From Pictodentalium vernedei (Eukaryota; Mollusca; Scaphopoda; Dentaliida; Dentaliidae): DNA of 64,000 bases. Each line of letters starts with the position of its first letter. Position 1 is the stretch's first letter. A program made the position numbers and the translations under genes. Location of the stretch: contig CM062290.1 in NCBI GenBank assembly GCA_031216915.1, positions 169,713,453 to 169,777,452 of the forward strand. The letters are read 5' to 3'. This document shows, piece by piece, positions 33,930 through 46,310 of the stretch. A model generated the notes under the pieces. The model did no database searches, was not told the origin of the DNA, and saw nothing but the letters and a program-made list of their open reading frames with translations.

Positions 33930-34949
33930 TGTAATAAAATTCTAAGTTTGATTTTTGTTTTTTCTCTTTACTCCAGCAGTGCGTTCGGCTACTTATGACA
34001 CATCCTACGCCTTCATCAATGCTGCCAATGGCCCCTATGCCTTACACAGCCAACATGCGTGGGTGTGTTGGGATTATGATGGAGAGTATTCCGGGACCTG
34101 GGGCGGGTATACTCTGCTCTGAGTGGCAGGCATTATCCCTCTTCTATTTGTACCACCCGCGCAAACGTCTTCCTCAATAGCCTCTACTGCCCTGCCACAA
34201 CCATATTGGTCTACCTTACCAGACATTCAGTAATTTTGATTCCAGGATGGTCATTTATAACTGCAATCATCATATTCGACCGGCTGTTCACTTGCACAAA
34301 AGCAATGTGGGTAGCAGGTTCCTACTGTTCTACAGGACACTCGTCTCTGGATATGCGTAAAGACCCGGAGCTTTTACAACGGATGGTAAATTGTAAAGTG
34401 ACATTGTATGTATAACGTCCCTGGAGAAGAACAAAGTGTCTGCAATGTTTTAGCGTTGCAGGTGGCACCTTGGTCCACTCCGTGGTCGATGTAAAGCTTT
34501 AGAAATCAACAAGCTGATTGTATAGCCAGGTCCGTAATTACTGAAAAATATTGGGGGTGTATCGTAATTCTGCCCTACTGTCAGCGCATATTGCCCTGCA
34601 TATATATCACCTTTCAAGTGATTTCAACAGTACACATCATATGATATTAGGTGCCCTGTATGGCAGGGCACTCCACACAGGAAGATAAATGAATATATTC
34701 TAAATAGAGTTGTTGAATTTACAAGGACACCCTGGCCTCCTTTTGCATGTGTAGCAGGGCAAATGGACTGAGATGGAAGTTGTACAAGACCACGATATAT
34801 CAGGTGCCCAGCGTGCCCTAGCTGTTCAGTAGAGCTGTAGGTTAACCGAAACCGAACCGAGGTTTTTAGTTTTTTTAAAAAACCGAATCCGAAACCGTCG
34901 ACATCCCGTAATCTAAGGTTTTTCGTTTTTTTTATTAAATACTGAGTGT
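33930..34949. other. No confirmed gene
   Basis: A frame starting after an acceptor-like TTTACTCCAG (33977) reads ATYDTSYAFINAANGPY and then HAWVCWDYDGEYSGTWGGY and a stop (about 33982-34123). It looks protein-like but I cannot assign it. Around 34640-34760 lies a GTGCCCTG-rich segment with a 21-bp palindrome at 34651. Confidence 0.3.
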
Positions 34950-35460
34950 GCACTTCTTCAGCCCGCCCAGACATATTAGACTTTGAAAGTCTTAATGTTA
35001 TTTTTAGGCATGTCCTGGATTGCATGTAGTAAAAAGACAAATTACTGACCTGGAAAGCCCGAGTCAGATTTAAATGTGGTATGCTCACTAATTCGTTAAC
35101 TCGAAACAATCCAAAAAATGCCACAAATAAGCTGCATGGAATAATGTGATTTCATAGTAATTAATGCGAACCGTAATCAGAGCTGCAGGAAATTTTCGCA
35201 AAATATCCAGTGATTGGTGCAGAATGGTCTGAGAGAGTGTCTTCTTAAACCGGTCGCCATGTTCGTGATTAAAAAAGACTGAGATGGGTCAGGCCAATCA
35301 TTAATACTGTGCTGTAAAGTTATGCCGCTAGGAGCATGTATGTGGTGGCAGTATTAGTAGATAATCTCGTCTCTGCAAGGTAGGCGACAAATAAACAAAC
35401 ATGACAAATTGGAACAGACCACATTGATGGAAATATAAATAGCTATCCGAAGTTTTCAAA
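34950..35460 (-). pseudogene. DIRS tyrosine recombinase segment
   Basis: AFFGLFRVNELVSIP contains the catalytic Arg of box I (R-x-x-EL), followed by ALQ/VSNLSFYY-like and ITLRLSKSNMSGRAE strands. The region just upstream on the - strand (35125-35460) carries degenerate N-terminal core-binding sequence. Box II (HxxR...Y) was not found. The frame runs into unrelated sequence at about 34950. Confidence 0.75.
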
Positions 35461-35513
35461 AGACTGTATTCCTACTTGGAAGTGGATTTAGTACTGTCTG
35501 CCAAACAAGCAAT

Positions 35514-35705
35514 TTAGAAGAGTATTTGCAGTCTGTTGAAGATGTCCAAGAGACTGTCTGGAAATGGTGTGAGTTCTCGCTCGGGATTTGGCGCAAGTTG
35601 TCGAAAGCGGGTGAGCTGCAAACGAGAAAGGCAATCTTTTAAAATATTGCAAGAACCTGGTATGTTATCAGCTTTAAACTGAATGTTATATTTTAGACAC
35701 TGCAA
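35514..35705 (-). pseudogene. DIRS RNase H C-terminal segment
   Basis: Reads YNIQFKADNIPGSCNILKD, CLSRLQLTRFRQLAPNPE, FPDSLLDIF. This matches the end of the RNase H domain of DIRS elements (the HIPG-x-N-x-xAD-x-LSR pattern), with Lys in place of the usual Ala before Asp and Cys after it. Confidence 0.8.
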
Positions 35706-35986
35706 AGCGATTTATCCAGCAAGTTTCATAACCTCATCTGAATGGGTGGTTAGGGAGTTAAACTATGTTCGACAGCCATGTTGTCACTGCGCAATAAAAC
35801 CTTCTTATTTTTCAAAGCTTTTCCTCATATTATTACTGCAACCTGAAGGGGAAAATGTTTACGAGAGTAATATTATTCGTGAGGCTAGCTGAATGCCACG
35901 TTTCAGGCCAAATGCCATACGCTAAGAGGCCCTGAAAATATGCCCCAAAACTCAAAACCACAACCTGCAGCACTATCAGTCAACAA

Positions 35987-36571
35987 TTATGTATCAGATC
36001 TGGCTTTCCAAAACTGGTTAGAAAAAGCTGAAACCTCATTGAAATCAGTAAGAAAGGTTAACCACCTGCAAAGATCATCTTGCATACCCGCAGTTTCACG
36101 GAAATCGTGATGAGGCCTTGAAAGGCCCCGCATGGAATTAATCAACCTCATGCAAAAAGGGCGCCCCGGTGTTATTGCACGACACACAAAATTTAGGCTT
36201 CTGATAAGAGGCTGCATTTGTTGGAGTGTGGCTTTGGGATTGCCTGTTACGACACTGACATCAGAAAGAACCTCTTTGACTTTATTATCCGAAATTTTCA
36301 TAAGCATATCATGGGTATTAATTTCTAAACCCAGAAAGCAACTAATTTTTTGTGGACCCTCGGTCTTGTCTTCTACAATTGGCACCCCCAAAAATTTGCA
36401 CTCTTCGAAACATTGTTGCATATTAAGGGCGCATTCATGGGATTCTTCGGGGCCCCCAAATAAGAACTCATTTAGTGTATAATGTGATCTGACTTCGCCA
36501 ATTTTCGCATTCGCCATTCCAAAAAAGGTTGAAGACTTTACAAACACTGCACAGAAGATTGAACATCCCAT
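35987..36571 (-). pseudogene. DIRS reverse transcriptase segment
   Basis: 194 codons open: MGCSIFCAVFVKSSTFFGM, GGPEESHECALNMQQCF, FLGVPIVEDKTEGP, FLGLEINT, then the thumb/RNase H approach LQQMQPLIRSLNFVCRAITPG. This pattern is specific to DIRS/Ngaro-type RTs. The catalytic FxDD box is not present as such: LNEFLFGG stands near that place. RT N-terminal motifs should lie at about 36572-37160 but are degenerate. Confidence 0.85.
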
Positions 36572-37167
36572 GGAGAGGGGTGGTGGGCTGGGGGCACTTA
36601 TCGAAATAATATAAATCCTCTAATTGAAAGCCAAGCGTTCAAAAAATCGCCCGCTCATTATGGGAAAAAATCTAAAAGCAGATTTTTTATCCGTTTTTGC
36701 AGGGAAAGCATCCTGGCCTAAATGCCGTATCATAACAACTGCAAAATCAAAGCTGGTGTCAGTCGCCGAGCACAGTTTTCGTCAGTATGAACATTCACGG
36801 CGTCATGCCCCGGATATGAGAGGTGGTGTCTAAGTCGGTAATCCCCAGGCTGTTTTTAGGTGCTAAACCAATTGGTGAGGTGTGCAAAGTTGAAATAGGG
36901 CGGTCGATAAAGGGACCTGAGCACTATTCTACCAGCCGACAACTCCTTTTGAAACTTATCACGCACAATGTCAGGATTAAGAAATCAAATTCCTCGACTC
37001 ACATGAACGGCGGAGACCACTATACTCCATTGAAAAACCGAAGTTAAATCCATGCAGTAAGAAACTGGCAACATTTTGATTAGGATAGTCTTGAAGGCTA
37101 ACAGCTAAATGATCTGTAATAATTGTGGAAGTTCCTAAACTAAATTTTGTGTTGCCTTTGTTCTCCT

Positions 37168-38064
37168 TTACATGACCGGCTGATATAATATGAACTTGAA
37201 TGACAAGTCAACCTGGGTATGGGTTTTCCCACAAATCTGATACACGTGCGAAAAACAGGGAGTCCATTTGCAACCACCTGACTTATTGAAGGCAAAGCAG
37301 ATGCCTCTTCTCTTGGGGAGAGCTCTTGTAGGAGCTGCACTTGAATTGTAGCCCAATTCCAATGATGTACCTGCTAAGGTATGTACTTTGGACACCATCA
37401 ATTGAATCCACAAGTTTGAAACTAAGATACCCCAAGGTTGTAAGTCAAATGACTGGAACATACGGAATTGTTCGTCATAGGCCCTCCAGGCAAAATAAAA
37501 AAGAAAACGAGGGCGACGAGGCCGCGCACCGTATAACATGCATGTATATTAGCAGCTCGAAAACTTTCAGTGGATTTCGCTGGACACAGATGTACATGAA
37601 CATTAAGAAGGAATCGGTCCATTTTTCAATGGACGGGATTTTTTCTGTAACAGGTTTGGGCATCAATTCAATTGCACCCTGATCGTTCAAAATAAGTGTG
37701 TTGCAAGCAGCTACGCCAGACATATCATTACTGCCCTTTAATACAGTTGCTATGTTTGTATATACTAATTGGCTCAGATTTTTTGTTTGACACAATTTGG
37801 CACATGTGCTGTCACATCATCATCTAGCAATTTCAACAGCGGTATGCCTGCATTTACACTAAATTGCATGGGCGTATTCCCAGCCGAACCTGGCTGAGTC
37901 TGGGTGGACAATCCCAAAGACGAGGGGCTTCGACAACGTTTGCGACAATTGCGTTGGATTTTGCCAATCCCACAACTGGAATAGACACTCACCCAGATTA
38001 TTATTAGTTGTAATATTTTCATTAGAACTGGCCCTTCTCCCGACACAGAATCATTGGTATCCAC
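37168..38064 (-). pseudogene. DIRS gag-like protein
   Basis: Three overlapping broken frames (38064-37774, 37795-37475, 37539-37168). The last reads FAWRAYDEQFRMFQSFDLQ, a helical region, and a terminal Cys-rich motif RGICFAFNKSGGCKW, CFSHVYQICGKTH. That motif closes the gag-like ORF of DIRS elements. RNA-binding is the presumed role. Confidence 0.7.
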
Positions 38065-38161
38065 AGACTAACCCACGGCGTTTGCATTGACTTCCGGTAC
38101 CGTTACGCCGTCTTAAGAAACAGCTGTTGGTGAAATAACTGCACTACCGCCGTTGTTGGCG

Positions 38162-39512
38162 GAGTTCCTAAAAAACAGAACCCAACAGAACCCCCCCCCC
38201 CCTGAATCGCACAGCCCCCCCCCCGAACCCCCTCTAAATTACATTTGCGTAGTGTTTTACGATGAAATATGTTTATTTTATGTAATAAGCCTTACATGAA
38301 AGAAGAATAAAATAAATTCATTCTTATAGTCGCATTTGTCTGTGCGGTTTCGGTGTGTGTGTGTGTGTGTGTGTGTGAGGGGGGAGGGGGGGGGTCTGGT
38401 ATTTAGTATTGTTCTAAATACCGGACCCCCCCCCCCCCCCAGAACCGCACAGAATTCCCTAGAACCACCCTCTAAATGACATTTGCACGCTGCTCTTGGG
38501 TTAAGTATTCCATTTCCTGTTTGTTTTAGCATTCAAAAGGAAACTGAAATTGAATTTATTCAAATTCATACCTGTGTCGGCATTTGCGTGGTACTTGGCT
38601 GATCGCAATCGGGTTATTCGTGTGATTGACCCACGGAAATCTCATTGGCAATTTTTTCTGGAAATTCTGAATTGAGTCCAAAACTTTAAAAAACTTTTTT
38701 TTTTATTTGTCTCAAGACACACACACACAAAGCCCTCAAAAGGGCTGTTATATCTTTATTCAAATGTTTATTTATTTAAAATCTACACTGGTCCCAGTCA
38801 GGCAAGCTTGTTACAATCCTTGCTTGGTGTTTTGTGGTTTTGTGGTGTATGATAAGAGAAAGAAGCCAAGTTGTTCCAATTCCTCATACGCTTCGTCTAT
38901 TTCCATGCGTCTTTTAGATACATCATGCCTCTGCGCCTTCGGCGCGCTGAAACTTTTCATTCATTCATTCATTCATTCATTCAGATAAGCCATATCTTCC
39001 GGACCTCAATGCTCTTATTTTATAACATTTTTCCGCGAGTTTAGATCGAGCAATGATGTAGGCTCCAGTTTGATTGGCCAAACGAATCAGTGAATACAAA
39101 ATTCCGAGTTAACTCCCTTGACAAAATTTTAAATTTCTTTGTTCAGCTGAAATGAGAGCGAATTTGAGAATAAATCATGTTTTAGTTTTCCACAGAACGC
39201 TAAAACAGTCTGGAAAGGACTTTTGTTTCTTCCAAAACAATGTGTAAATATAACTTAGAGGAGGTTCTATGAGAAATTCTCAGTGGCTCTGCAGTCTGGG
39301 GAGTTCTGGTATTTGGGAGAAAAATACTAAATACTCGAACCCCCCAGAACCGCCTAGACAAAGGCGACTATAAGAATGAATTCTGTTCTTCTTTCCTGTA
39401 AGGATTATTACATGAAATAAACATATTTCATCTTAAAAAACTGCGCAAATGTCATTTAGAGGGGGTGGGTTCTGGGGGTTTGGTGCGGTTCTGGTATTTA
39501 GGAGAACCGCTT
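38162..39512. mobile_element. Foldback-type element, about 170-bp inverted ends
   Basis: Left arm about 38164-38345 and right arm about 39345-39510 are reverse complements. They share CCCCTCTAAATTACATTTGC, GATGAAATATGTTTATTT, TCTTTCATGTAAGG and ACTATAAGAATGAATT with some differences. A third, partial copy sits at 38440-38500. Arms include long C-runs and a (GT)12 tract (38353-38378). The interior holds a separate retroposon-like piece ending in (ATTC)6. Confidence 0.75.
38725..38982 (+). repeat. Retroposon-like insert with ATTC tail
   Basis: AAGCCCTCAAAAGGGCTGTT, GTCCCAGTCAGGCAAGCTTG and TTACAATCCTTGCTTGG lead to a tail of about six ATTC units (38957-38982). A short-repeat 3' tail suggests a LINE or SINE end. 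The family is not identified. Confidence 0.4.
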
Positions 39513-40055
39513 CCGAATGTGCAATGGTTGATGACCTCGTTTTCGAATTGGATATCGAATGATTATGAGCGAAGGGAGATAACCAAAATGTTTTTCTTCA
39601 TGCTGTTTTGGCAATATATGCACGCCCCTCACTAACAATATCCCACCAAAAACGTACACAATCTTCTCTGCGATCCCAATATAATTTGATTTATTTTACA
39701 GGAATAAATCATCTTATTTTCAATTACAGGTATGTGAACACAAAGATTAAAATGAAATTTAGATACCTGTAAACCCTTTTCTCGGACTTTACGCCAAATT
39801 ACGGAATACTGCCTGTGACCAATAAGTACCGAAGCAATCCTCGCGGACTCCACACACTTTGATTCTACTCTATAATTTTCTGTAACTTATAAGGGTATAG
39901 AAGATGCAGTTGCTTTCTAAGTACACTGTTCCATCTATTGTATCTTGCTGATACGAAGATGTAAAATGCATAACACAAATGTTTCACTCGCCATGCTATT
40001 TTTTAATAATAATCTCTAAACCAAACAACAATGCAAATCAACATACAGTGACATG

Positions 40056-40870
40056 TAGTTCAGCGATCTGAACGTAGTGGTTACCCCTCTACGTTCAGAT
40101 TCTTCCCATTCAATCCTATAGAAAAAGTTCCCATCAACTTTTTATGGGAACTAAAAACTCGAAATTAGGAATATATATCAAGCTTTCGCCCTTATTACCG
40201 GCTGCAATCGATAGTACACGTATTTCCTTACATTTGGGAAGAGTTTATTAATCCAAATTAGGTTTTATCCTTTAATTGTCGTCATTTGTGTACTCGTGAG
40301 GCGGCGACGGAGATTTCAAAATCGTTCATGTTGTTGTTTAAATATAAAACAGTAAAAACGATAACCCGGTAATGGCGCCGAAACGAATAGACCTTTTCAT
40401 CGATGCGGAATAGGAAATTTGATCTCATTCGCGCAGAGGAGGCTATCAAACTCGGTCGCATTCGCACAGAGCAGATTATCAAACCCATTCTGCACAATTG
40501 CGATCGAATTTCCTATTCCGCATCGATGAAAAGTTCTATTCGTTTCGGCGCCATTACCGGGTTATCGTTTTTACTGTTTTATATTTAAACAACAACATGG
40601 CCGATTTTGAAATCTCCGTCGCCGCCTCACGAGTACACAAATGACGACATTTAAAGGATAAAACCTAGTTTGGATTAATAAACTCTTCCCAAATGTAAGG
40701 AAATACGTGTACTATCGATTGCAGCCGGTAATAAGGGCGAAAGCTTGATATATATTCCTAATTTCGAGTTTTGAGTTCCCATAAAAAGTTGATGGGAACT
40801 TTTTCTATAGGATTGAATGGGAAGAATCTGAACGTAGAGGGGTAGCCACTACGTTCAGATCGCTGAACTA
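40056..40870. mobile_element. Long-TIR element, 9-bp TSD (Mutator-like)
   Basis: 815 bp. Arms 40056-40425 and 40500-40870 are near-identical inverted copies (about 370 bp, a handful of mismatches) around a 75-bp centre. Ends are TAGTTCAGCG / CGCTGAACTA. The flanks carry a perfect 9-bp duplication AGTGACATG (40047-40055 and 40871-40879). A 9-bp target duplication with very long inverted ends is the hallmark of Mutator-like elements, so a non-autonomous member is inferred. Within each arm tip lies a small inverted pair, ATCTGAACGTAG / CTACGTTCAGAT. Confidence 0.88.
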
Positions 40871-41089
40871 AGTGACATGGTAATGGAACTCGGATCATTT
40901 GATAATTTGGGACTGAATGTACATGTACTGGGGTAAATGCCATTTGAAGCCACTACACCATCGAGAACGGCAACAGTCATGAGGAGGGACCAGCCAGTCT
41001 TCCATTCCCGAATTATACTCCGGGGATGGAAAACCCGACTGCAGGTGGGGATTTGTTACCGCTGTTTGCCACAGGGTATAAACCTTTAG

Positions 41090-41215
41090 CCGGAAGTGGA
41101 GATAAGCGAGGCGAGAGATTTCTATTTTTATCTCAAAGTTTCAGTCGCAGCGTATCAAAGATCACCGAAAACAAGATTTTTTTAATAAAATAAATGACCG
41201 AAGAATGCAAAATCA
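41090..41215 (+). promoter_or_regulatory. Candidate ETS-type promoter and first exon
   Basis: CCGGAAGTG (41090-41098) is the core ETS/GABP site common just upstream of animal housekeeping starts. About 95 bp downstream, ATG at 41194 opens MTEECKI, ending at a perfect donor A|GTAAGT (41216). The acceptor exon was not found. Both motifs are short, so this is suggestive only. Confidence 0.3.
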
Positions 41216-41221
41216 GTAAGT

Positions 41222-44200
41222 ATGTTAAAACAATATTTAACAATGAAACGACACAACTTAATGGAATAATCGACTCTTGTAGTAGGAAAAAACACCTGCT
41301 GATCATCTCAGAAAATGAATTTCTCAGGCAAATTTCTCCTTCAAATATCGTTTTTCACATGTTCGCACAAATGTAACATGTTAAAATCATAGATCGACAG
41401 ATTCGGCGTTCAATTCCACACCAGAAACTATCAACCATAACAAGGAAGGAGGTTCGGTGCTACTGAAACTGTTCAAAATATAATGTCACCTTATCGATTT
41501 TTTTTTATACGCCCAGTTGGTAAAATCGTTGATCGGGAGTTGGTGATAATTATACGTCCAGTTGAGATTATTCGATTTCCCATATGATCGTTCCAATGCC
41601 CATATTTGTGCATGTACGAAGGTCTAATCAGTTAACAAACCATATGAACAGACTCGAATGCACAACGTTGACGTCACACCTTTCAACTGAAACACTACTG
41701 ACAGAACCACCGAACCTGCAACCACGGGGGAGGGGGCGAGAGGACCGCTCCTCCCCCCGAAGAACTTTCGCCCCCACCCGAAAGATTTCAGACCATGTTT
41801 TTCAGTCGGCATTCATTTTTTTTAATTTAACTGTGCATGAGGGTAAATTAGTTCAGTTACAACTGTAACACTTCATTTTGCCTTGGCTCTAATTCCTTCA
41901 CACCTGTAATTAACATATCCATAATCACTTGTCTATGAAGGTAATCCCATTGTTATTTGTGAGCTGTTTATTCATTACACAAACATTCACACAGCTTTGT
42001 CAGGGAATTATTTTTCCAATTGGGGGTATTTGGGGTTTGTTTCATTCTTTTCAATGACCTTTTTAAAAAAAAATTGTTTACCGTTTTTGACTGTGGTCGT
42101 TTTTACTTCATAACGATCATTTAGTGTCTATGTTTTGCCTGGCTTTTTTTAATTATTTGTTTCTATTTATTTTATTTTATGTTGTTGAAGTGTGTGTTTG
42201 TGGGGGAAGGGGGGGGGGGGGGCGACAGTCGAATGGGAAGAAAATGTTTTCACTTCAGATAACGGCGTGTTATAACAATACGCCAATCCTCTGTTAATTG
42301 AAACCAGTTCGCCTGACAGTATGCTGAGCTTGCAGTTTATTCGACAATAATCCCTAACCCGACCCCACCTCACCCTCTCGTGCTCTCTCATTTTCACTCT
42401 CATTTTGGCAACAGTCTTTTGTGTCCAATAACTGTCGAACAAACATCAAATGGGCTATTTTTTAGTATTCTCTTCGAAGCAACTGCATCAATAAGTATCT
42501 GGCTTTTGACGATTCCATTTTTAGAGAAATTAGCGAAACACTATGGAATCCTACATGAAGTATACCATACCTATACTTTTGTAAATATTCAATGTTGTTC
42601 TTTGAGAACTTATTTATCTGAAATAAATACTGTTTAAACTAAACTGAAGTATTTTTAGATAAGGTGTGACGTCACATGGGGGTTCCCTCGATATCTCGCC
42701 AATGTCGTGTTGGAACCAAACAGATCCAGGGTCGAAACAAGCTTTATACTCACCAAGCGAACCCTACCGTGTGACAAAGGCAAAAAGATGAAATAAATAG
42801 AATAATTCGCGCCTTACATAAGTATTTTATAAATGTTCATCTTATTTTCACTTAATTTACATACGACTTCACGGAAACAGTTTCGAAACAAGACTTCGGT
42901 TGCCAGTTTTCTTTTTGAAACTTGAATGCCAAACAACATTCTACATGATGTAGGATAAGCACAGCTAGGTCAACAGTAGATGAAATTAAATTACGTTGTT
43001 GTCAATAGCAGTTCAGAGCAGGGTCAAGTTGTCAAATATACAAAGCGATCATTTCTTTCAAATTAATCGATCACATTTATTTCCGACGATAGCCTTCAAT
43101 ACTATTCACATTCTCATTTCCATTTCACTCCTGCTGAAGAACACCTCTCGGATCCAAATGCTCCCAGGGACGTTTCTGGGTAGTTCAGATCGGTGTGTGT
43201 CACAGTGAGATCCTCAAATTTCCAAACTTTCATTTCAAATTGATACCATAAAAAAGTTTTCGACATTTGTTGATCGGTTTTGAAGGGGAATTTTCTTTAT
43301 AGATTTATGTACAAATTACATTATATTCGCTTTTTATTTGGCCTTTTCTCCATAATTATGAGTAGACTTTGTAATTGGCCTAACAAAAGACTTCTTGTGG
43401 TACATGATACTGCTATATTGTGCGGGGCCGTCGAGAGGGGGTGGGGTAGAAACCCCGGGGCACGGCGTTATTGGGGGCCCTCCGATTCCCGTAATTTCTT
43501 GAAGGCGGGATACTCGTGCGTGCGGCCCCTTCACTGCACGTCACATTTAAACGAGCAGTGAACGACTCTCGCGTAAGAGAATCCTGCCTTAAGGCAATTA
43601 GAGAAAATCGGCTAGCCCCGGTGTTCCAAATTGACACTATTTGTGTGCTTTTACGAATGCGCAATCTCGATGTATTGCTAGCTTACGCAGTTACAAACTT
43701 GGAACATTATCAACATTTTAGTTCTGCGCGAAAAAGAACTAGTGGGTCATACTATAAAGAATAAATGTATTTCAACCAAAAATCACTAGTTCTATATTTG
43801 CTTAGAACTGAATGTTTCCAACTTTTGAAATTTGAACCATAAAATTTCCAACTTTAAAAAATCAGGGTCCTCATTACCCCCCCCCCCCCCCCTCCCCCGT
43901 CGGAACGCCCCTAAGTGCTCTTCGTCTTTGCTGGCGAAGAGTAGTCTCTTGCGCATCCCATTTGCTTTCATCTAGGTGAAAGGTAGTGGGATGCACAGGA
44001 CACTAGGCAAAGAGGTCATCCCGCACTTAATAGCACGGCCAAACGGAACGCACACCTGGCACGCGTCACTAGCCAAATCGGCTTCAGAATGACAAGAACC
44101 GATCTTGCCGGTTTCTGAGAATTTCACCCAAACAGGCCGCCAACAAGGTTATCCAAACTGCTCTCCAGTTTCCTTCTTAACCCTTTTGGAAAAAATAATT

Positions 44201-44680
44201 TTGTACGCCATGTGTCCTGGTCATATCTTGATACACCCAAACCGGCCTCTCGACTCAGCAATTTCATTCAAACCCAGACCGGCCATTACATTATTCTATA
44301 AAATACACCTGCAACTAATATATTTTACTGATATATTTTTCCAGTTTGTCATGCCTGTAAACTGAAATTATTTACTCTCATTCAAGAACGTAACCAGGAG
44401 GGGGGGGGGGGGGCACATCCCCCCACCCCAAGTTGAAAAGTGGGTGACAAGTTGAAAAGCGTGGTGGATAAGTTCGCTGGTCTCTCGTGCCAGAAGTCGC
44501 GGGATCGCGGATCCCCGGCTGAGAAAAGATATGGAGGTATCTGAACCCTCTCTGGCAGCATCAGTTGAGGGGTTGATGATGTCACGGCGTGTCGTCCTAT
44601 TGGGTGGGGAAGTAAAATGGCTGTCCTCTGTACGGAGAGAGACAGACTCCACACAGGCTAAAGATCCAGTCGTAGAACAC
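41222..44680. other. No confirmed gene
   Basis: AT-rich DNA with G-runs (42208-42222), C-runs (43878-43893) and small frames without recognisable domains. A CG-rich 100-bp patch at 43424-43530 carries GGGGCC words like those in the 'GCGTAGCC' repeats near 61217 and 63092. Confidence 0.4.
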
Positions 44681-44682
44681 AA

Positions 44683-44775
44683 CTAATTGGAATTCTCTGC
44701 TCCTTTCGTTATCAGACTCGCTTCTAAATTTATTCGTTTGGTTATTTTCTTCGTTTGCGTTTTGTTTTACACTGA
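44683..44775. repeat. Dispersed repeat, copy 1
   Basis: AATTCTCTGCTCCTTKC, ATTATYAGAYTCG, TTCTAAATT and ATTCGWTTGGTT recur in the same orientation at 45245-45335, 560 bp downstream. Confidence 0.75.
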
Positions 44776-45244
44776 CCTCTAACATGCAATTTTAAAAATG
44801 TAGTTTACATGTATACCATATTTTTTCTTTGTTTATAGTAATACGATAACACACTGGAAAGGCGTTCATTTGAATCAGTTCCACATATTTATTTTTAAAA
44901 TAGAGTATAGTTGATTATTCAGGAGCGAAGGAAGGTAAAAATATTGGGGGTGAGGTGGGGGTGGGGCTATCAGAGCTAATCCCAAGGGGACCACCATGTA
45001 TGCTCACCGTGTGCTGTGCAGCTGCATCCGAGCCGCACAGTGGTTAGGTGGTGTGTGTGTGGGGAGGGGGGGGGGGGGGGTAGGGGTAGCACAAGAGGCG
45101 ATATCGCCGTATCGCATTCTCGGTGGTGAGGGTCTGCGGGCTTTCTCTGGGATATTTTGAAAAATGAGGGCCAAAACTCACATGCTCAATGATTCTGAGG
45201 CTTCTGTGACTGACTCCTCAGATGAGGACTGTTGAACGCTGCAA

Positions 45245-45335
45245 ATTCGAATTCTCTGCTCCTTGCATTATTAGATTCGGTTCTAAATTCATTCGATTGG
45301 TTTACCCATCCATTTGTGTTTTTTTTTTTCTTTCT
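45245..45335. repeat. Dispersed repeat, copy 2
   Basis: Second copy of the segment at 44683-44775 at about 75-80% identity by eye. Between the copies lie G/GT-rich low-complexity tracts. Confidence 0.75.
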
Positions 45336-45659
45336 TTAGGAGCATGTATTCCCTCTAGGTCATACTAGCATGCCCAACACTCTGTAAAAGTGCGCACGCG
45401 CGCGCGTGTGTCGGGGGGGGGGGTAATGCAGAAACCTTAGATACATTGCCCCTCCCCTTCCCCCACACACTTTCAAATTGCTCCCCGGCGCCTGCAAAAG
45501 CTCGGGGTTTTCAAGTTATATACAGTAGGTTTAATATATATTCCCATATATTTAGTATCCCGTTTGTATCTCATTCATAGTTTTGGGGTTTTTTTTTGTT
45601 TTTTTTAATATCTCGAAGCAAATTCTCAGTTCAATACTGAGTCTTATATTCGTCGTTCT

Positions 45660-45800
45660 GTCATTTATACTCCACACCGGCATTTACCGGCTCTGTAAGT
45701 GTGAAATCTTACCAATATTTCTCCATTAAAAAACCTCAAAATATCCACTCTGGTGCAAGGAAACGAGGGTTTGGGGACCCTGAAATTCACAATTTTCCTA
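45660..45800. repeat. Dispersed repeat, copy 2 of 2
   Basis: Partner of 32590-32775 (TAAGTGTGAAATCTT, CTCAAAATATCC, GGGTTTGGGGACCCTG). Confidence 0.7.
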
Positions 45801-46189
45801 CCCCGGGCCCAACTATGGTCAGCCATTAGTAACGAAGGCCCTGCTTCACCCCATAATAGATCAATAGCCACCCTCTTTGCGAATTTGTGGGTCTGCTATT
45901 TAGCTACATGCCTGCCCCTTCCAGAGCGTATTTAGTTGCAAAAATGGTGGGGAGGGGGGGGGGGGGGAGCGGGGGTGTAACGTCTGCTTTTACGTGGGGG
46001 ATTATGTTCGGGTTGTCTCTCTCCCCCCCCCCCCCCTCCTACACGGCTCTTCGCTGCCTTTCCCACTCCCACTCCGAAGATTTGGTTTTTTTTTGTTTTT
46101 TTTTTGTTTTTTTTTTTTTTTTGGGGGGGGGGGGGAGGTGGCATTTTACGTGACAATATTCTGATGCGTCTTCATTTATATTAAATATG

Positions 46190-46310
46190 GCATTTGAAGG
46201 TCCATTCACACTGCTGCGATGCGTCCGACCGTCCGTCCGTCGGGCTTTTAAATAGTAAAGTTTGTACAGGAGCATTCACACCACCGCGATGCGTCAGACG
46301 CGACCGATGC
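46190..46310. repeat. Harbinger-like end repeats
   Basis: GGTCCATTCACACTGCTGCG at about 46200 and GGAGCATTCACACCACCGCG at about 46267 are tandem variants followed by ATGCGTC and CGACCG words. Such 'TTCACAC-GC' termini are known from PIF/Harbinger-type elements. They lie 190 bp upstream of a MADF-domain frame. Confidence 0.45.

Larger units (their letters stand above)
34950..38064 (-). mobile_element. DIRS-type retrotransposon, decayed
   Basis: On the - strand the order is gag-like protein, reverse transcriptase, RNase H end, tyrosine recombinase, which is the DIRS arrangement. Family knowledge: these elements integrate with a tyrosine recombinase and have split or inverted repeats rather than LTRs. 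Multiple frame changes and stops are present, and no terminal repeats were recognised. The order is colinear, so one copy is inferred. Confidence 0.85.

Noticed and set aside
45932..46156. Pro/Lys-rich ORFs
   Set aside because: Translations of G- and T-runs at 45955-46135.
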